DNA of 64,000 nt. It comes from Adenophora triphylla var. japonica (Eukaryota; Streptophyta; Magnoliopsida; Asterales; Campanulaceae). This document shows, one piece after another, positions 1-9,606 of the stretch (the stretch's first letter is position 1; each line of letters begins with the position of its first letter). The notes below the pieces were generated by a model that was given only the letters and a program-made list of their open reading frames with translations, was not told the DNA's origin and made no database searches. The stretch covers positions 248,001 through 312,000 of the forward strand of contig JAFEMH010002566.1 of assembly GCA_022495995.1 (NCBI GenBank). Direction: 5' to 3'. The position numbers were made by a program, and so were the translations under genes.

Positions 1-427
1 CATCTTGGACTTATGATCATCATGATGAGACCTTGGGTCACATGTGATCAGGATAGGGACACCGTTTTAGAGTCCAAGGATGAGACTCTTTAGAAAGGAA
101 TGACCTTTGCCTATCAATCCTACATCTTGAGACGATTTGAACTCTTTCGGGACATCTATGCTCGTCTCAAGTGATGATTGGAGATATGTGGCTAGGGTTC
201 ATCCTTTTCTAAAGGAGAATCCGTCTATGGCATCTTTAGATGGAAGAAATGATGTAAAGATAGGACCTTTACACCATCTCGCTCCAAGAGATGCTCCAAG
301 TACCAAGGGGACTAGGGGAGGGGTATAAAGATTGGATCTTTATGCTCATACTATGCCCTTTTGTGCCTTATGAAGATCACTAGGCAATCCTAGGAGAGAG
401 ATCCAACCATGAGGGACATGGGGGATG

Positions 428-815
428 CATGTTTAAGCTAAAGATGCCATTTTAATGAAAAAGATGACATTTTTAAGTGCAAAGGATGCTACTTGGTTGC
501 AAAGGATGCTTCTTTGATGCAAAGAATGATTTTTAATGCAAAGGATGCAACTTTGGTACAAAAATGACATTTTAAGTGCAAAGGATGCATAAAGATGTCA
601 TTTTAAGAGAAAAGGATGCTACTTTGATGCATAGGATGCTATTTTGTATGTAAAGGTAATATTTTTAATGCAAAGGATGCAACTTGATATGTAAAAATGG
701 CATTTTAGGAGCAAAGGATGCTACTTTAATGCAAAGATAACACTTTTAATGCAAAGGATGTAACTTTATGTGGAAAAATGGCATTTTAGGAGCAATGGAT
801 GCTACTTTTCACATC
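428..815. repeat. Degenerate tandem repeat, GCAAAGGATGC core
   Basis: About a dozen imperfect units of 25-40 bases built on TGCAAAGGATGC followed by a T/A-rich spacer containing TTTAAGTG or TTTAATG. Larger composite units (spacer with TGGCATTTTAGGAGC) recur near 700 and 780. No open frame follows the period. It lies in the transcribed part of Gyp-1 if the TATA box at 1235-1245 is used. Confidence 0.7.
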
Positions 816-1234
816 ACCATGTGAGAGATCAACCCTAGAACAAGCCTTTTTTGAGGTCTTATTTGTTCATTCTTGGGTTGGATCCTCCATGGATCCTATG
901 TGATAGGGGAAAGGGGGTAATATGATTTACATGCCTAAAGATATGATCTTTAATGACAATATATCAAGTCCCAAGCAAGTATGTAGCAATATGTAAAGCA
1001 ATGAGCAAATATATCACATAAATACAAGTATAATGCAAGATAAAGGGGAGGAGAGGTTACCAATGGTGGTGTTCCTCTTTCTCCTTGAGGTTTGCCTTGG
1101 GAAGGAACCAACTTTTGAAGGTTTTGAAGAGGAGGGAGGTGGTTTTTATCACTCTCAGCTCTCTGGAATTTTGTGGTGGTATTTTGGTAGAGTAACACTA
1201 CTCCAAAATCCCCCCTAAAATCAATAGAAGAGGT

Positions 1235-1245
1235 CTCTATTTATA
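1235..1245 (-). promoter_or_regulatory. LTR TATA box of Gyp-1
   Basis: Minus strand reads TATAAATAGAG, about 285 bases inside the LTR start. The same box stands at 55965-55975 in Gyp-4. Confidence 0.65.
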
Positions 1246-1530
1246 GGCAGTCTGGCAGCAGCTAATAAAGTCGTGCGGCTGTAACACCATGGAAAATGAG
1301 GCCGCACAGTTTTATCCTGAAATGACTCAGCTCATTTATAGAACCATGCAAGGTGGCCTTCTAGAAGGGCTTTTCCACCGAAGGAATACGTGGAATTTTA
1401 ATTCCTAGTAAGTCCTTCGCCCCTTGGAAGGTTCGGAAAAGTTCCCGAATTGCCCCTGAACTTTAGGAAAGTCCGGGGAATTACCAGGAAACTTAACCGA
1501 AAGGCATGAGCCAGATTTGGGTACTTACAG

Positions 1531-1803
1531 GTAGTGATAGTAGTGGTGTTAGTAGTATTAGTGCTGGCAGAAGTAGTGGTGGTAGTGGTAGTGGTGGTGG
1601 TGGTGGTGGTGGTAGTGGTAATGGTAGTGGTAGTAGTGGTAGTAGTGGTGGTAGTGGTAGTAATGGTGGTAGTAGTGGTAGTGGTAGTAGTGATAGTAGT
1701 TGTGGTAGTGGTAGGAGTGGTGGTAGAAGTATTAGTGGTAGTGGTAGTGGTGGTGGTGGTGGTGGTAGTGGTGGTAGTAGTAGTAGTGGTAGTGGTAGTA
1801 GTA
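1531..1803. repeat. GGT/AGT trinucleotide microsatellite
   Basis: Some 270 bases of GGT and AGT triplets with rare interruptions. It gives long but meaningless open frames (poly-Val in one frame, Ser/Gly in another). It probably belongs to the CACTA element and received the Gyp-1 insertion at its left edge. Confidence 0.9.
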
Positions 1804-2095
1804 TAACAATTGCATTAGAAGGATATAATGCAACGCCAAGTAACTTAATGCAAGGTTGTTATTGAAGACTTTGCATTAGTAATATAACAATTGCATTAGA
1901 AGGATATAATTCAACGCGAAGTAACTTAATGCAAGAGTGTTATTGAAGGTGTTGCATTAGTAATATAGCTATTGCATTAGTAATATAGCTATTGCATTAG
2001 AAAGGATATAATGCAACGCCAAGTAACTTAATGCAAGGGCTTTATTGATGTCGTTGCATTAGAAGAATCTAATGTAACGCCTAGAAACCTAAGGC
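1803..2095. repeat. Tandem repeat of about 80 bp, TTGCATTAG core
   Basis: Three to four units containing AACAATTGCATTAGAAGG and AACGCCAAGTAACTTAATGC, with a shorter duplicated block (TAATATAGCTATTGCATTAG) near 1965-2000. Part of the CACTA subterminal region. Confidence 0.7.
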
Positions 2096-2109
2096 AACGC
2101 AAAAGCCAT

Positions 2110-2924
2110 AGCTGTTGTAATAGATTTATTTGTCCAAAACTAAGCGGCATTCTTCCCTCCAACTTTTCCCCCGAAACATGAAGCGAAAAAATGGTTTTCC
2201 ATTGCAATATGAGTTGCAAAATTAATTGTGCATGTCAATTTTCAATGAGCACTTTTTATTCTGAAACTGATTTCAATTCGGTTGCAAAATGCAACTGAAA
2301 TTGAAACAGAAAATTGAAATAGAAGTTCATCTGTTTCAAAAACCATTGCAAAACTAAGTGGCATTCTTCCCTCCAACTTTTTCCCCGAAACATGAAGCAA
2401 CAAAATGGTTTTCCATTGCAATATGAGTTGCAAAATTAATTGTGCACGTCAATTTTCAATGAGCACTTTTTACTCTGAAAAAGATTTCAATTCAGTTGCA
2501 AAATGCAACTGAAATTGAAACAGAAGTTCAACTGTTTCAAAAACCATTGCAATCCCGAAACATGAAGCGACAAAATGGTTTTCCAATGCAATATGAGTTG
2601 CAAAATTAATTGTGCACGTCAATTTTCAATGAGCTATTTTTACTCTGAAACTGATTTCAATTCAGATGCAAAATGCAACTGAAATTGAAACAGAAAATTG
2701 AAACAAAAGTTCATCTGTTTCAAAAACCGTTGCAATCCCAAAACATGAAGCGACAAAATGGTTTTTCATTGCAATATGAGTTGCAATATTAATTGTGCAC
2801 GTCAATTTTCAATGAACACTTTTTACTCTGAAACTGATTTCAATTCGATTGCAAAATTTGTTTCAGTTGCCATGTTCTGAAACTGATTTCAATTCGGTTG
2901 CAAAATTTCGTTTCAGTTGCCCTG
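2110..2924. repeat. CACTA subterminal tandem repeat, units of about 170-215 bp
   Basis: Four units share the order CGAAACATGAAGCGACAAAA, TTGCAATATGAGTTGC, TTAATTGTGCACGTC, CTGATTTCAATTCGGTTGC and GCAACTGAAATTGAAAC. Units begin near 2170, 2384, 2555 and 2737. The last shortened copies (GAAACTGATTTCAATTC, twice) abut the terminal inverted repeat. GCAACTGAAAC and its reverse complement both recur, so each unit can fold on itself. Confidence 0.8.
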
Positions 2925-2940
2925 TTTTCTTGTAGTGTAA
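2925..2940. repeat. CACTA terminal inverted repeat and TAA target duplication
   Basis: TTTTCTTGTAGTG at 2925-2937, followed by TAA at 2938-2940. Immediately beyond it the Cop-1 reading frame (minus strand, KLGVCDLH) begins, so the element inserted there. Confidence 0.75.
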
Positions 2941-3441
2941 GTTAGAGCGTGAAGGTCGCACACGCCCAACTTGTCAAGTAATGTGTTAAACTGTCGAACA
3001 TCTTAAGCTTTGGTTAGGATGTCCGCTAGTGAAGAAGTTAGGGAAAAATTGAGGTGTAATGAGACCAGATTAGATTGGATCACGAACGAGATGACAGTCC
3101 ACTTCAATATGCATGGTTCGTTCATGAGAAACCGAATTTCGAGCAATATGAATAGCAAATGGACTATCACAAAGAATACTCATTGGAGTCTCATGTTTCA
3201 AACCAAAAGAAAGAAGCAAACCATGCAACCATTTCAACTCACACGTAGTACTAGCCACAGACCAATATTCCGCTACAGTCGAGGAGCGCGAAACAGTGTG
3301 TTGCTTTTTGGTTTTCCAGGAGACATGCGAGTTTCCTAGAAACACAAAGTGTGCCGTAAAATATCGTTGGGTAAGTGGACAACATGACCAGACTGAGTAA
3401 GAGAAAGCACGAAACTGAATGTTGGAGTTGGCCCATAACAT
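2938..3441 (-). pseudogene. Cop-1 RNase H and pol C-terminus (pseudogene)
   Basis: Minus-strand translation shows the copia RNase H signature: SWKTKKQHTVSRSSTVAEY, then TTCELKWL, ILCDS, and SHERTMHIEVDCHLVRD, which includes the usual HIEVDCHFVRD block. The frame then decays. The last recognisable part (2938-2978), reading KLGVCDLH, is the typical copia pol C-terminus. The CACTA element cuts it there. Non-functional: the frame is broken before and after the ORF at 3070-3441. Confidence 0.85.
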
Positions 3442-4474
3442 ATTTCCCTATCCAGAACTATTTTTAAGATAGCAAACAACAAGAATGGCTGCTTTCCAAT
3501 TAGAATGCTTCAGACGGGCCATAAACTGCGCAAGTATATGCACACAATAACTGAGCTCTGGCCCCATCATAGAGAGATAATTAAGTCGGCCAACAAGTCA
3601 TCAGTAGGGCTGAGGATCTTCCATGTCATTATCTTCAACAAGCGCAAGCCGATGGTTTTGTTCAATTGGAGTGGACGCCGATCGAGCACCCATGAGACCA
3701 ATGTCGGATAGTATGTCAAGGGCATATTTTCTTTAGGATAAGAAAATATTATTAGGATGGAAAGCTAATTCGAGCCTCAAAAAAAATACTTCAAGGGGCC
3801 CAAATCTTTAATATTAAAGCAACGACCGAGGTAGGACTTGAACCGAGTAATGGTGTTAGAATCACTACCACTAATCACCAAATCATCAACGTGCACTAGA
3901 ACATGTAACTCATAGCTCGACGTATGAAGAGAAAAAGGGAGTAGTCTGAAGTAGATTGAATGAACCTATATTTTTGTCAAGGCAGCGGAAAGTTTCACAA
4001 ACAAACATCCAGGTTCTTGTCTAAGTCCATAGAGTGATTTACGAAGTTTACAAACTTTACCGGGGTGAGATGGTATCCTGGTGGATTCCCATACACCTCT
4101 TCACTAAGATCCCCATGCAAAAATGCATTATAGACATCCATTTGATGAAGATCCCATTTCCATACTGTAGCAAGAGCAAGAAAAACTCGAATAGTAACCA
4201 TCATCACGGTAGGAGCAAAATTCTTATTATAGTTTATCCCTTCGACTTGACAATTTCCCAAGATTACCAATCGAGCCTTGTATCGTTCAATTGAGCCACC
4301 AATATTTTATTTTATCTTATATACCCATTTACTCCCGATGAATTTCTTCCCAATAGGTTCATCAACAAGTTCCCACGTCCCATTCTGATCAAGTGCCGAG
4401 AGTTCCTTACGCATGGCTTTTCGCCATTATAATAATTTGACAGCCTCGAAAAAATGGGTCTGTTCACAGCCTGC
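3442..4474 (-). pseudogene. Cop-1 reverse transcriptase (pseudogene)
   Basis: Minus-strand pieces give ...EGINYNKNFAPTVMMVTIR and the copia block WDLHQMDVYNAFLHGDL (within 3995-4270). The catalytic box reads HVDDLVISGSDSN at about 3850-3893, with His replacing the usual Tyr of YVDD. Frameshifts and stops separate the pieces. The N-terminal part (4312-4474) is interrupted by Gag-1 at the CCTGC target site and resumes at 11940. Confidence 0.85.
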
Positions 4475-5528
4475 TGTAGCGTTGTGAGAAGAATTTTATC
4501 TTTTGAGTCGCCACCTATATTATTCATTTGGAAACATAGGAAAACCATTTTGAAAAGAGATTTGAGTTCGGGGCTTAGGTTATGGAATGGGTAGGTCAAG
4601 GAGCATCCATTCCACCCAATCCGGAGATCGGTCTTGCTAAAGAAAAGAGAGGTTTTTAATCTTTACAATATATATATAATTAAAGAAAACAAGCAAACCC
4701 TAATCAATTTCTTGATTAGGAATGTCGGATTGTATGCTTCGAGATCGCATTCATCGATTGAAGGGACTCTAGGCCAATCCTTTTGATGGAATTACACCAC
4801 TCTAAAAGCCAATAGAGAGAGATTGAGAAGAAGAGAGTAAAAGTATAGGAATTTACCTAGCGTTCGGGGAGTGTTTGATTTAGAACGTGGTTCTAAGATG
4901 TCTTTTCGGTCGAGAAGTGATTTGGGCAGAGTTTCGACTCAATGTGAGAGTCAAATCTTGATGCGGACAGAGCTTCGCCTCAATCCTCGATTCGGGTTTG
5001 GATGTTTGTTGATCAACAAGGTTGATAAACAAACTTTAGGTGATTTTAGGGAGGTTTTGTGAGTGATTTGAAGGAATCTTTCGTGGAGAGAAACCAACAA
5101 ATTGTGTGTGTTGTGTGAAATTCTGGACCTCTAAAATAGTGGAAGTCACCAAGTATTTATAGGGGTTTAAGAGGTAGAGGTGGAGAGGTAAAACACATCT
5201 AGGAAGGTTCTAGAACTCAATCATCATTGGATGACCGGATTGATAAGGTTTTATCCAGAAAAGAGGTTGAAACGGAGAAGGAGAGTGATTTCTGCACATC
5301 CTGTCGAGGGGATATCTCGCGCGAGATATGATATCTCGTGCGAGATAACTAGTCTGATGACTATTTTGTCCTCTTCAGTTGTTCCGTTAGTCAGTTAGGT
5401 CCAAAACTAACGAGGTTAGTTAGAAACTTAACGAAACATGACGAAACTGATATGCTTTCATCAAAACATAAAAGAGAGACGAAGAGTAGTGTAATCATGA
5501 ATTATTGGTTCAGAATGGGGTGTCTACA
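4475..5528 (-). repeat. Gag-1 3' LTR
   Basis: Starts TGTAGACACCCCATTCTG at 5528 and ends CAACGCTACA at 4475, the same length as its partner at 10881-11934. A TATA box (TATAAATA on the minus strand) lies at 5154-5161. Two CG-centred palindromes at 5312-5329 and 5331-5347 lie in U3. Confidence 0.95.
5312..5347. repeat. Paired CG palindromes in Gag-1 U3
   Basis: ATATCTCGCGCGAGATAT (5312-5329) is a perfect 18-bp palindrome. One base later follows ATATCTCGTGCGAGATA (5331-5347), the same arms with one central change. The pair repeats in the 5' LTR (11718-11735 and 11737-11753), in the leader (10731-10767) and, weaker, upstream of gag (9736-9772). Confidence 0.9.
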
Positions 5529-5546
5529 GAGCCCCTCGGCGACAAG
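5529..5546 (-). promoter_or_regulatory. Gag-1 polypurine tract
   Basis: The minus strand reads GCCGAGGGGCTC directly against the 3' LTR start TGTAGACACC. The same GAGGGGCT block precedes the 3' LTRs of Gag-2 and Gyp-4, which supports its use as plus-strand primer. Confidence 0.7.
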
Positions 5547-5616
5547 ACTTATGGAAGAAGTCATGTCGTCGATAGAAAAGACATCATTCTGAACATTGGG
5601 AATGTCGTGCCGCACG

Positions 5617-5660
5617 GCTGCCTACGTATCTCTAAGAGAGAATCGGACCAAACGTAGTTC
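5617..5660 (-). other. Motif I nested stem-loop, Gag-1 3' copy
   Basis: Outer stem CTACGT (5622-5627) with ACGTAG (5652-5657); inner stem TCTCT/AGAGA with a three-base loop. It lies about 90 bases inside the 3' LTR. Seven other copies are in the window, all in the same orientation relative to their elements. Function unknown. Confidence 0.75.
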
Positions 5661-5869
5661 GACTCCAAAACACTAAAAAGGCTATTTTAGGTATTTTGAA
5701 AAGCATTTTTTTGAAAATCGAAGAGGGATTTTTTTTGAAAAGGTAAAATCATACTGAGGAATCAAGGACTTGACCCAATTCTGAAGATACCCGGTTTGTT
5801 GATGAAGTTGTTGAAGTGCGCCGCCCAAGGTTACTGACGTTGCCGTTATTGTCGAGGTTACGAACTTTT

Positions 5870-6290
5870 GTTGTCGTTGCTGAGGTCACGGACTTTGTTG
5901 TGGTTGTCGAGGTCACGGACTTGAAGTTGCTACCATCACAGACTTTTTTGATGTTGCTGAGGTCACGGACTTGAAGTTTGCTGCCGTCACAGACTTTGAA
6001 GTTGTCGCCGAGGTCACAGACTTGAAGTTTTCTGCCGTCACAGACTTTGCTGGTGTCGCCGAGGTCACGGATTTGAAGTTTGCTGCCATCACAGACTTTG
6101 TTGATGTCGCCGAGGTCACGGTCTTGAAGTTTGCTGTCGTCACAGACTTTGAAGTTGTCGCCGAGGTCACGGACTTGAGGTTGCTGCCATCACAGACTTT
6201 GTTGATGTCGCCGAGGTCACGGTCTTGAAGTTTGCTGCCGTCACAGACTTTGCTGGTGTTGCCGAGGTCACGGACTTGAAGTTGTCGATT
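5870..6290. repeat. 51-bp minisatellite in the Gag-1 3' region
   Basis: About eight units of 51 bases containing GCCGAGGTCACGGACTTGAA and GCTGCCGTCACAGACTTTG. The period equals 17 codons, so several frames stay open (for example minus-strand SVTSATTSKSVTAANF repeated), but no start context or domain suggests a protein. A shorter array of the same unit is in Gag-2 (23920-24138). Tandem arrays in this place are typical of Tat-lineage elements. Confidence 0.85.
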
Positions 6291-6949
6291 GAGGTGGAGG
6301 TTCTGTCGGCCCCTATAATGCAAGGATATATGCATGATGGTCTCGGATAGACCCGAATGATTCTTACCTTTCTGTACCTGTTAGCACATAAAGATTCCAA
6401 GTAGATTTTCCAAATTTTAGTTGTTCAACTAGACTTACGTGGTGGTGCTCACGTCTGTTCGTGTAAATGGCCGGTTGGTCATTTTGGTGGTGAGTTTATG
6501 TATGAGTATATGGTGTATGGATATGTAGGGACATTTGTATGGATTTGTATTTGAGATGGGTGAACTGTATGGGTGAACTTGTGTATGACAAGTTGGGACC
6601 AAATCAGGTTTATGCAGAATCTGTTGCTAGTCAGCAAGGATGAATTTCGATGAGTAACCTTGTGTGAACACATCTAGGCCTATTGCGAATTTTCATTCTT
6701 ACTTCTCCTTTGAATCGTGTCTCTAGGAGGCAAACGACTACAAATCTGTCGACTGTCGTAATGGCTTTATGTCTAAGGCCCTTTGTTGTCTCAAGCCCCA
6801 AGTTGCTTGCAAGTGGTAGATGACTTTGTGAACAGGCTTGCGAAGCTGCTCTCATGATTTGAAGATGATCGAATGAAGTCCGGTGAAGAAGGTTGAAGAA
6901 TACTCTCCCTTTGTCCTTGATTTTTTTTTCTTAGTGACGCACCCTGGTT

Positions 6950-7070
6950 TTTGCCTAGACCGCCCTTTCGGGTTTTCAATCTAGCGGGCATCTCTTTTGC
7001 ATCTTTTTTTTTTCTTTTGTGCTCTAACTTTTGCCTAGGCCGCTCTTTACGAGTTTTCAACCTAGCGAGC
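6950..7070 (-). other. Motif II nested stem-loops, two copies in Gag-1
   Basis: Copy a: CTAG (6955-6958) pairs with CTAG (6981-6984), inner CCC (6963-6965) with GGG (6970-6972). Copy b: CTAGG (7035-7039) pairs with CCTAG (7061-7065), inner CTC (7043-7045) with GAG (7051-7053). The paired bases change together between copies. The shared frame is TTTTGCCTAG...TTTTCAA..CTAGCG.GC. Confidence 0.65.
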
Positions 7071-7704
7071 CATTTTTTTTTAAAGTATGTGTACCCGAAG
7101 AGAACTCAGATGATAGAATCTTATTGAGGAGAGAGAGATGAGATCTCAAGTTTAGTTTAGGAGGGACGGACTCTATTCTTTGGAAGGTGATCCAAGCATT
7201 GATTTTTTGGAGAAGTGTATTCTCTGATGATGAGAGTGAGGAGCAAAGAGGAAAGCTCCTAATGCAGATTCGATTATTTTGAAGAGTTGAAATAGAAATT
7301 GACTGGGGGAGGAAAGGTTAGGAAGCCCCAGTTTTGATGCTTGGATTTCAAGAGTGTGTATGAGAGTGGCTAACAGGAAGCCCCTAGACTCAATAAGAAA
7401 CACTACTTGGCTCAAGGATCTAGAAAAGTTATTCTACCTTTTATGGACCATGCATCATCTAGAAATTCCTAAATAAGTTTGAGAAGAAAGCCAATCATTA
7501 GTATGACTTAAGGGTAAACATTTTTCTTGATACTGAAAGTCTTCTTCACTTGATGTAGGAGGATATTGAGGAATCCTCTTTTCTTTTGTTGGTATCACTT
7601 GACTCCTCTTCTTTGTGGGAGAGTCCTTCATGCATTTGAATCTTCACCTTTGTTGTGGGGGTGATGAAAGCTTGAGAGTTTTTTTTTTTTTTGATGCTCT
7701 TTTT

Positions 7705-7742
7705 TTGCCTAGGACGATTTGAGGAGTTTCGTCCTAGCGAGC
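7705..7742 (-). other. Motif II stem-loop, third copy in Gag-1
   Basis: CTAGGACG (7709-7716) pairs perfectly with CGTCCTAG (7730-7737), an 8-bp stem with a 13-base loop. The borders TTTGC and CGAGC match the other copies, but the stem interior differs in sequence while remaining paired. Confidence 0.65.
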
Positions 7743-8241
7743 TTTTTATTTATTTTTGTACTCTCAAAGCCTTGAATTGAGTAGCCCCACTCTTCTTGGG
7801 ATGAATGTTGATAGCAGCGTCTTTGGCTTTCTTCGTTTGTTGACCTTTGACTTTCAGTAGGAGTAATGTTTAGTCCTTAAGCCTCCTAATGATAACTTTC
7901 TTCTTAAGCTCATTTAGAAGTCTCTATGTTTTGCGATGATTAGGGAATTGAGGGTCCATTATTTTGAATAAATTAGAATGATATTTACGAGGTAGAACAA
8001 CCATAGGGAAAGTGTTTAGGAATAGAAAATTACTTTGATTAATTGAGAAATTTAAGAACAGACTCGATAGTTTAGAAGACACAAACTAGAGGAGGTGAGA
8101 AGTACTAGAAAGATAGAATGACTCTTCGAGTTCATACTTGGAAATTTAAAACCTAATCTACTTCTATCAAAGGAGAAAGGGAGAGGGTAGTTGTAGCTTC
8201 AAAGGGGTAAGTGTTGATTTCTTCTCGGAGCTTCATCTTCT
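7743..8241. other. Non-coding part of the Gag-1 3' region
   Basis: No gene seen. The whole block 6300-8241, from minisatellite to gag stop, is A/T-rich and has collinear homology in Gag-2 (24140-26028), which places it inside the element. It includes pyrimidine-rich tracts at about 6919-6930, 7008-7015 and 7681-7710. Confidence 0.7.
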
Positions 8242-9606
8242 TCATGGAGTATGAGGGAGAGGATTGGTGATGACGTTGGGACGTTCTAGATCTCCATTGT
8301 CAAAGAGGTCTTGGATGATGTCCTTCAAGTGGTGGCAGGAGTTGGTGTCGTGGCCGATGAAGTTGTGGTACTTGCAGAATAAGTGATGAGCATGGTTCGG
8401 ACCCATATCCTTAGGAGGACCACCTTCCCTTGGTTTGATCATTTCATTCTGGATGAGCACATCGAAGAGTTCTTCTTGAGTGATTCCTTCAATTTTGTCG
8501 TAGTGCCTCTTTTTCTTTTCGGGAGGAGGGACAGCAGAATACTTTCCGGTGTTGGAGCGGTTGACTGCAATGGCATTGACTGAAGCATCCTTACTTGTAG
8601 CGGGTTTGTTATAGCAGAAGTTACTTTCCCTCTTTTTGCTTTTTATGAAGACGTCAACCCTAATTCCGGACTCGAGGAGTTCATTGAAACTAGGAAAGTA
8701 ATTACCGGCGAGCTTCTCTTGAAATTCATCACGGAGGCATTGGAGGAAGATGTGGATTTGCTCTTTGAGAGTAGGCCTTTCGACGATTTCAGTGAGTTTG
8801 AGTCTCCATCTTCTAGCAAATTCAGCAAAGGACTCATTTGCATGTTGTTTGGTTTGTTCAAGATCCCTCCTAGTAGGGCGGTAAGTGGAGTTGTCTTCAA
8901 ACTGCCTTTGGAAGACCAAACATGCGGACGACCAATCGAGCCTTGTAGTCGTAGGAAGAGACATGTACCAATCCCTTGCAGCACCTTCTAAAGTTTGAGG
9001 AAAGCATTGGGCCAAGATGGTGTTATCAACACCCATTGGAAGCATAGTCCAAGTGTAGGTCTCAACATGAGCTCGAGGACAGGTAGTACCATTGAACTTG
9101 GCGATATCGGGTGTCTTGTACTTGCAAGGAAACTTAGTGATGGATTGTTGAAGAGTATCGGGATCAAATGGAATGAATGACCCTTTGGAAGTGTCAAGAG
9201 TCACAAGCTTCTTTTCGAGGTAGTTCTTAGTAACATGGTCACCAAGCTTAGTAGTTTCACCACTGCCTTCTTTCTTGGTTTTAGCACCCTTGGAGGTATG
9301 TTCCTCATCATCGGAGGAGGATGAGGAAGAGGAGGAATCGGATTCTTCCTTTTTCTTGATTATATTATTGGGTTTCTTATTCTGCTTGGTATAGGATTCC
9401 TCTTCATCGGAGGAGGATTCCACTTTCTGCTTTTGCTTTCTGCCTTTCTTGACTTTCAACTCGTGGATTTCTTTCATGAGGGCGGCCATTTGGGCATTCT
9501 GCTCATCAATTTGCTTACTTTGTTCATCCAACCTAGTCATGGCTTCGATGAGTTGGGCCTTAGCGTCGTTGATATCGGCCTCGGTGGTAGAAGGAGAAGC
9601 AGACAT
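8242..9606 (-). CDS. gag: Intact gag protein of Gag-1 (Tat-type)
   Basis: 454 residues, ATG at 9606, stop at 8242. The N-terminus is a charged coiled-coil-like stretch (residues about 15-55), then a Ser/Asp/Glu-rich linker with an eight-serine run (about 90-100). The retrotransposon gag capsid domain spans about 170-330, with CPRAHVETYTWTM, EGAARDWYMSLP, LVFQRQFEDN and ARRWRLKLTEIVERPT. A zinc-knuckle-like CKYHNFIGHDTNSC follows near residue 412, and the protein ends ...ITNPLP. It should package element RNA in cytoplasmic particles. No pol follows the stop, so pol functions must come from elsewhere. The Gag-2 version has the same length with one nonsense codon. The open frame and young LTRs suggest recent function. 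Confidence 0.92.
   Translation of the reverse strand: MSASPSTTEADINDAKAQLIEAMTRLDEQSKQIDEQNAQMAALMKEIHELKVKKGRKQKQKVESSSDEEESYTKQNKKPNNIIKKKEESDSSSSSSSSDDEEHTSKGAKTKKEGSGETTKLGDHVTKNYLEKKLVTLDTSKGSFIPFDPDTLQQSITKFPCKYKTPDIAKFNGTTCPRAHVETYTWTMLPMGVDNTILAQCFPQTLEGAARDWYMSLPTTTRLDWSSACLVFQRQFEDNSTYRPTRRDLEQTKQHANESFAEFARRWRLKLTEIVERPTLKEQIHIFLQCLRDEFQEKLAGNYFPSFNELLESGIRVDVFIKSKKRESNFCYNKPATSKDASVNAIAVNRSNTGKYSAVPPPEKKKRHYDKIEGITQEELFDVLIQNEMIKPREGGPPKDMGPNHAHHLFCKYHNFIGHDTNSCHHLKDIIQDLFDNGDLERPNVITNPLPHTP

Larger units (their letters stand above)
1..1529 (-). mobile_element. Gyp-1: right (5') end of a gypsy-type LTR retrotransposon
   Basis: Positions 1215-1529 match the 3' LTR end of Gyp-4 (about 55948-56256) along their length by eye, including the LTR start TGTAAGTACCC (minus strand, beginning at 1529) and a TATA box. 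The flank to the right is a simple repeat, not a polypurine tract, so this should be the 5' LTR of a minus-strand element whose body lies to the left, outside the window. No primer-binding site or coding frame is visible in 1-1200, so the left limit of the LTR is unknown. The stretch 1-427 shows nothing recognisable. Downstream of the TATA box the sequence no longer matches Gyp-4, so the two families share U3 but not R-U5. Confidence 0.6.
1803..2937. mobile_element. Terminal part of a CACTA (En/Spm) DNA transposon
   Basis: The segment ends in TTTTCTTGTAGTG, the reverse complement of CACTACAAGAAAA, which is the usual terminal inverted repeat of plant CACTA elements. Inside it lie repeated subterminal blocks, as expected for the family. 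The next three bases, TAA, would be the 3-bp target duplication. The other terminus is not in the window, or was removed when Gyp-1 inserted. No transposase sequence is present. The element sits exactly at the end of the Cop-1 pol remnant. Confidence 0.75.

Noticed and set aside
137..328. 63-codon ORF at the left edge
   Set aside because: No similarity recognised, no conserved partner, and the strand opposes the element.
1193..1202. Second CACTA terminus (TAACACTACTCC)
   Set aside because: Only CACTAC fits; CAAGAAAA is missing and the site lies within Gyp-1 LTR-related sequence, so it is probably chance.
1506..1865. Ser/Gly-rich and poly-Val open frames
   Set aside because: They are translations of the GGT/AGT microsatellite; the length comes from the trinucleotide period.
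5913..6335. 140-residue repeat protein (SVTSATTSKSVTAANF units)
   Set aside because: The 51-bp minisatellite is a multiple of three and leaves several frames open on both strands; no domain or start context.
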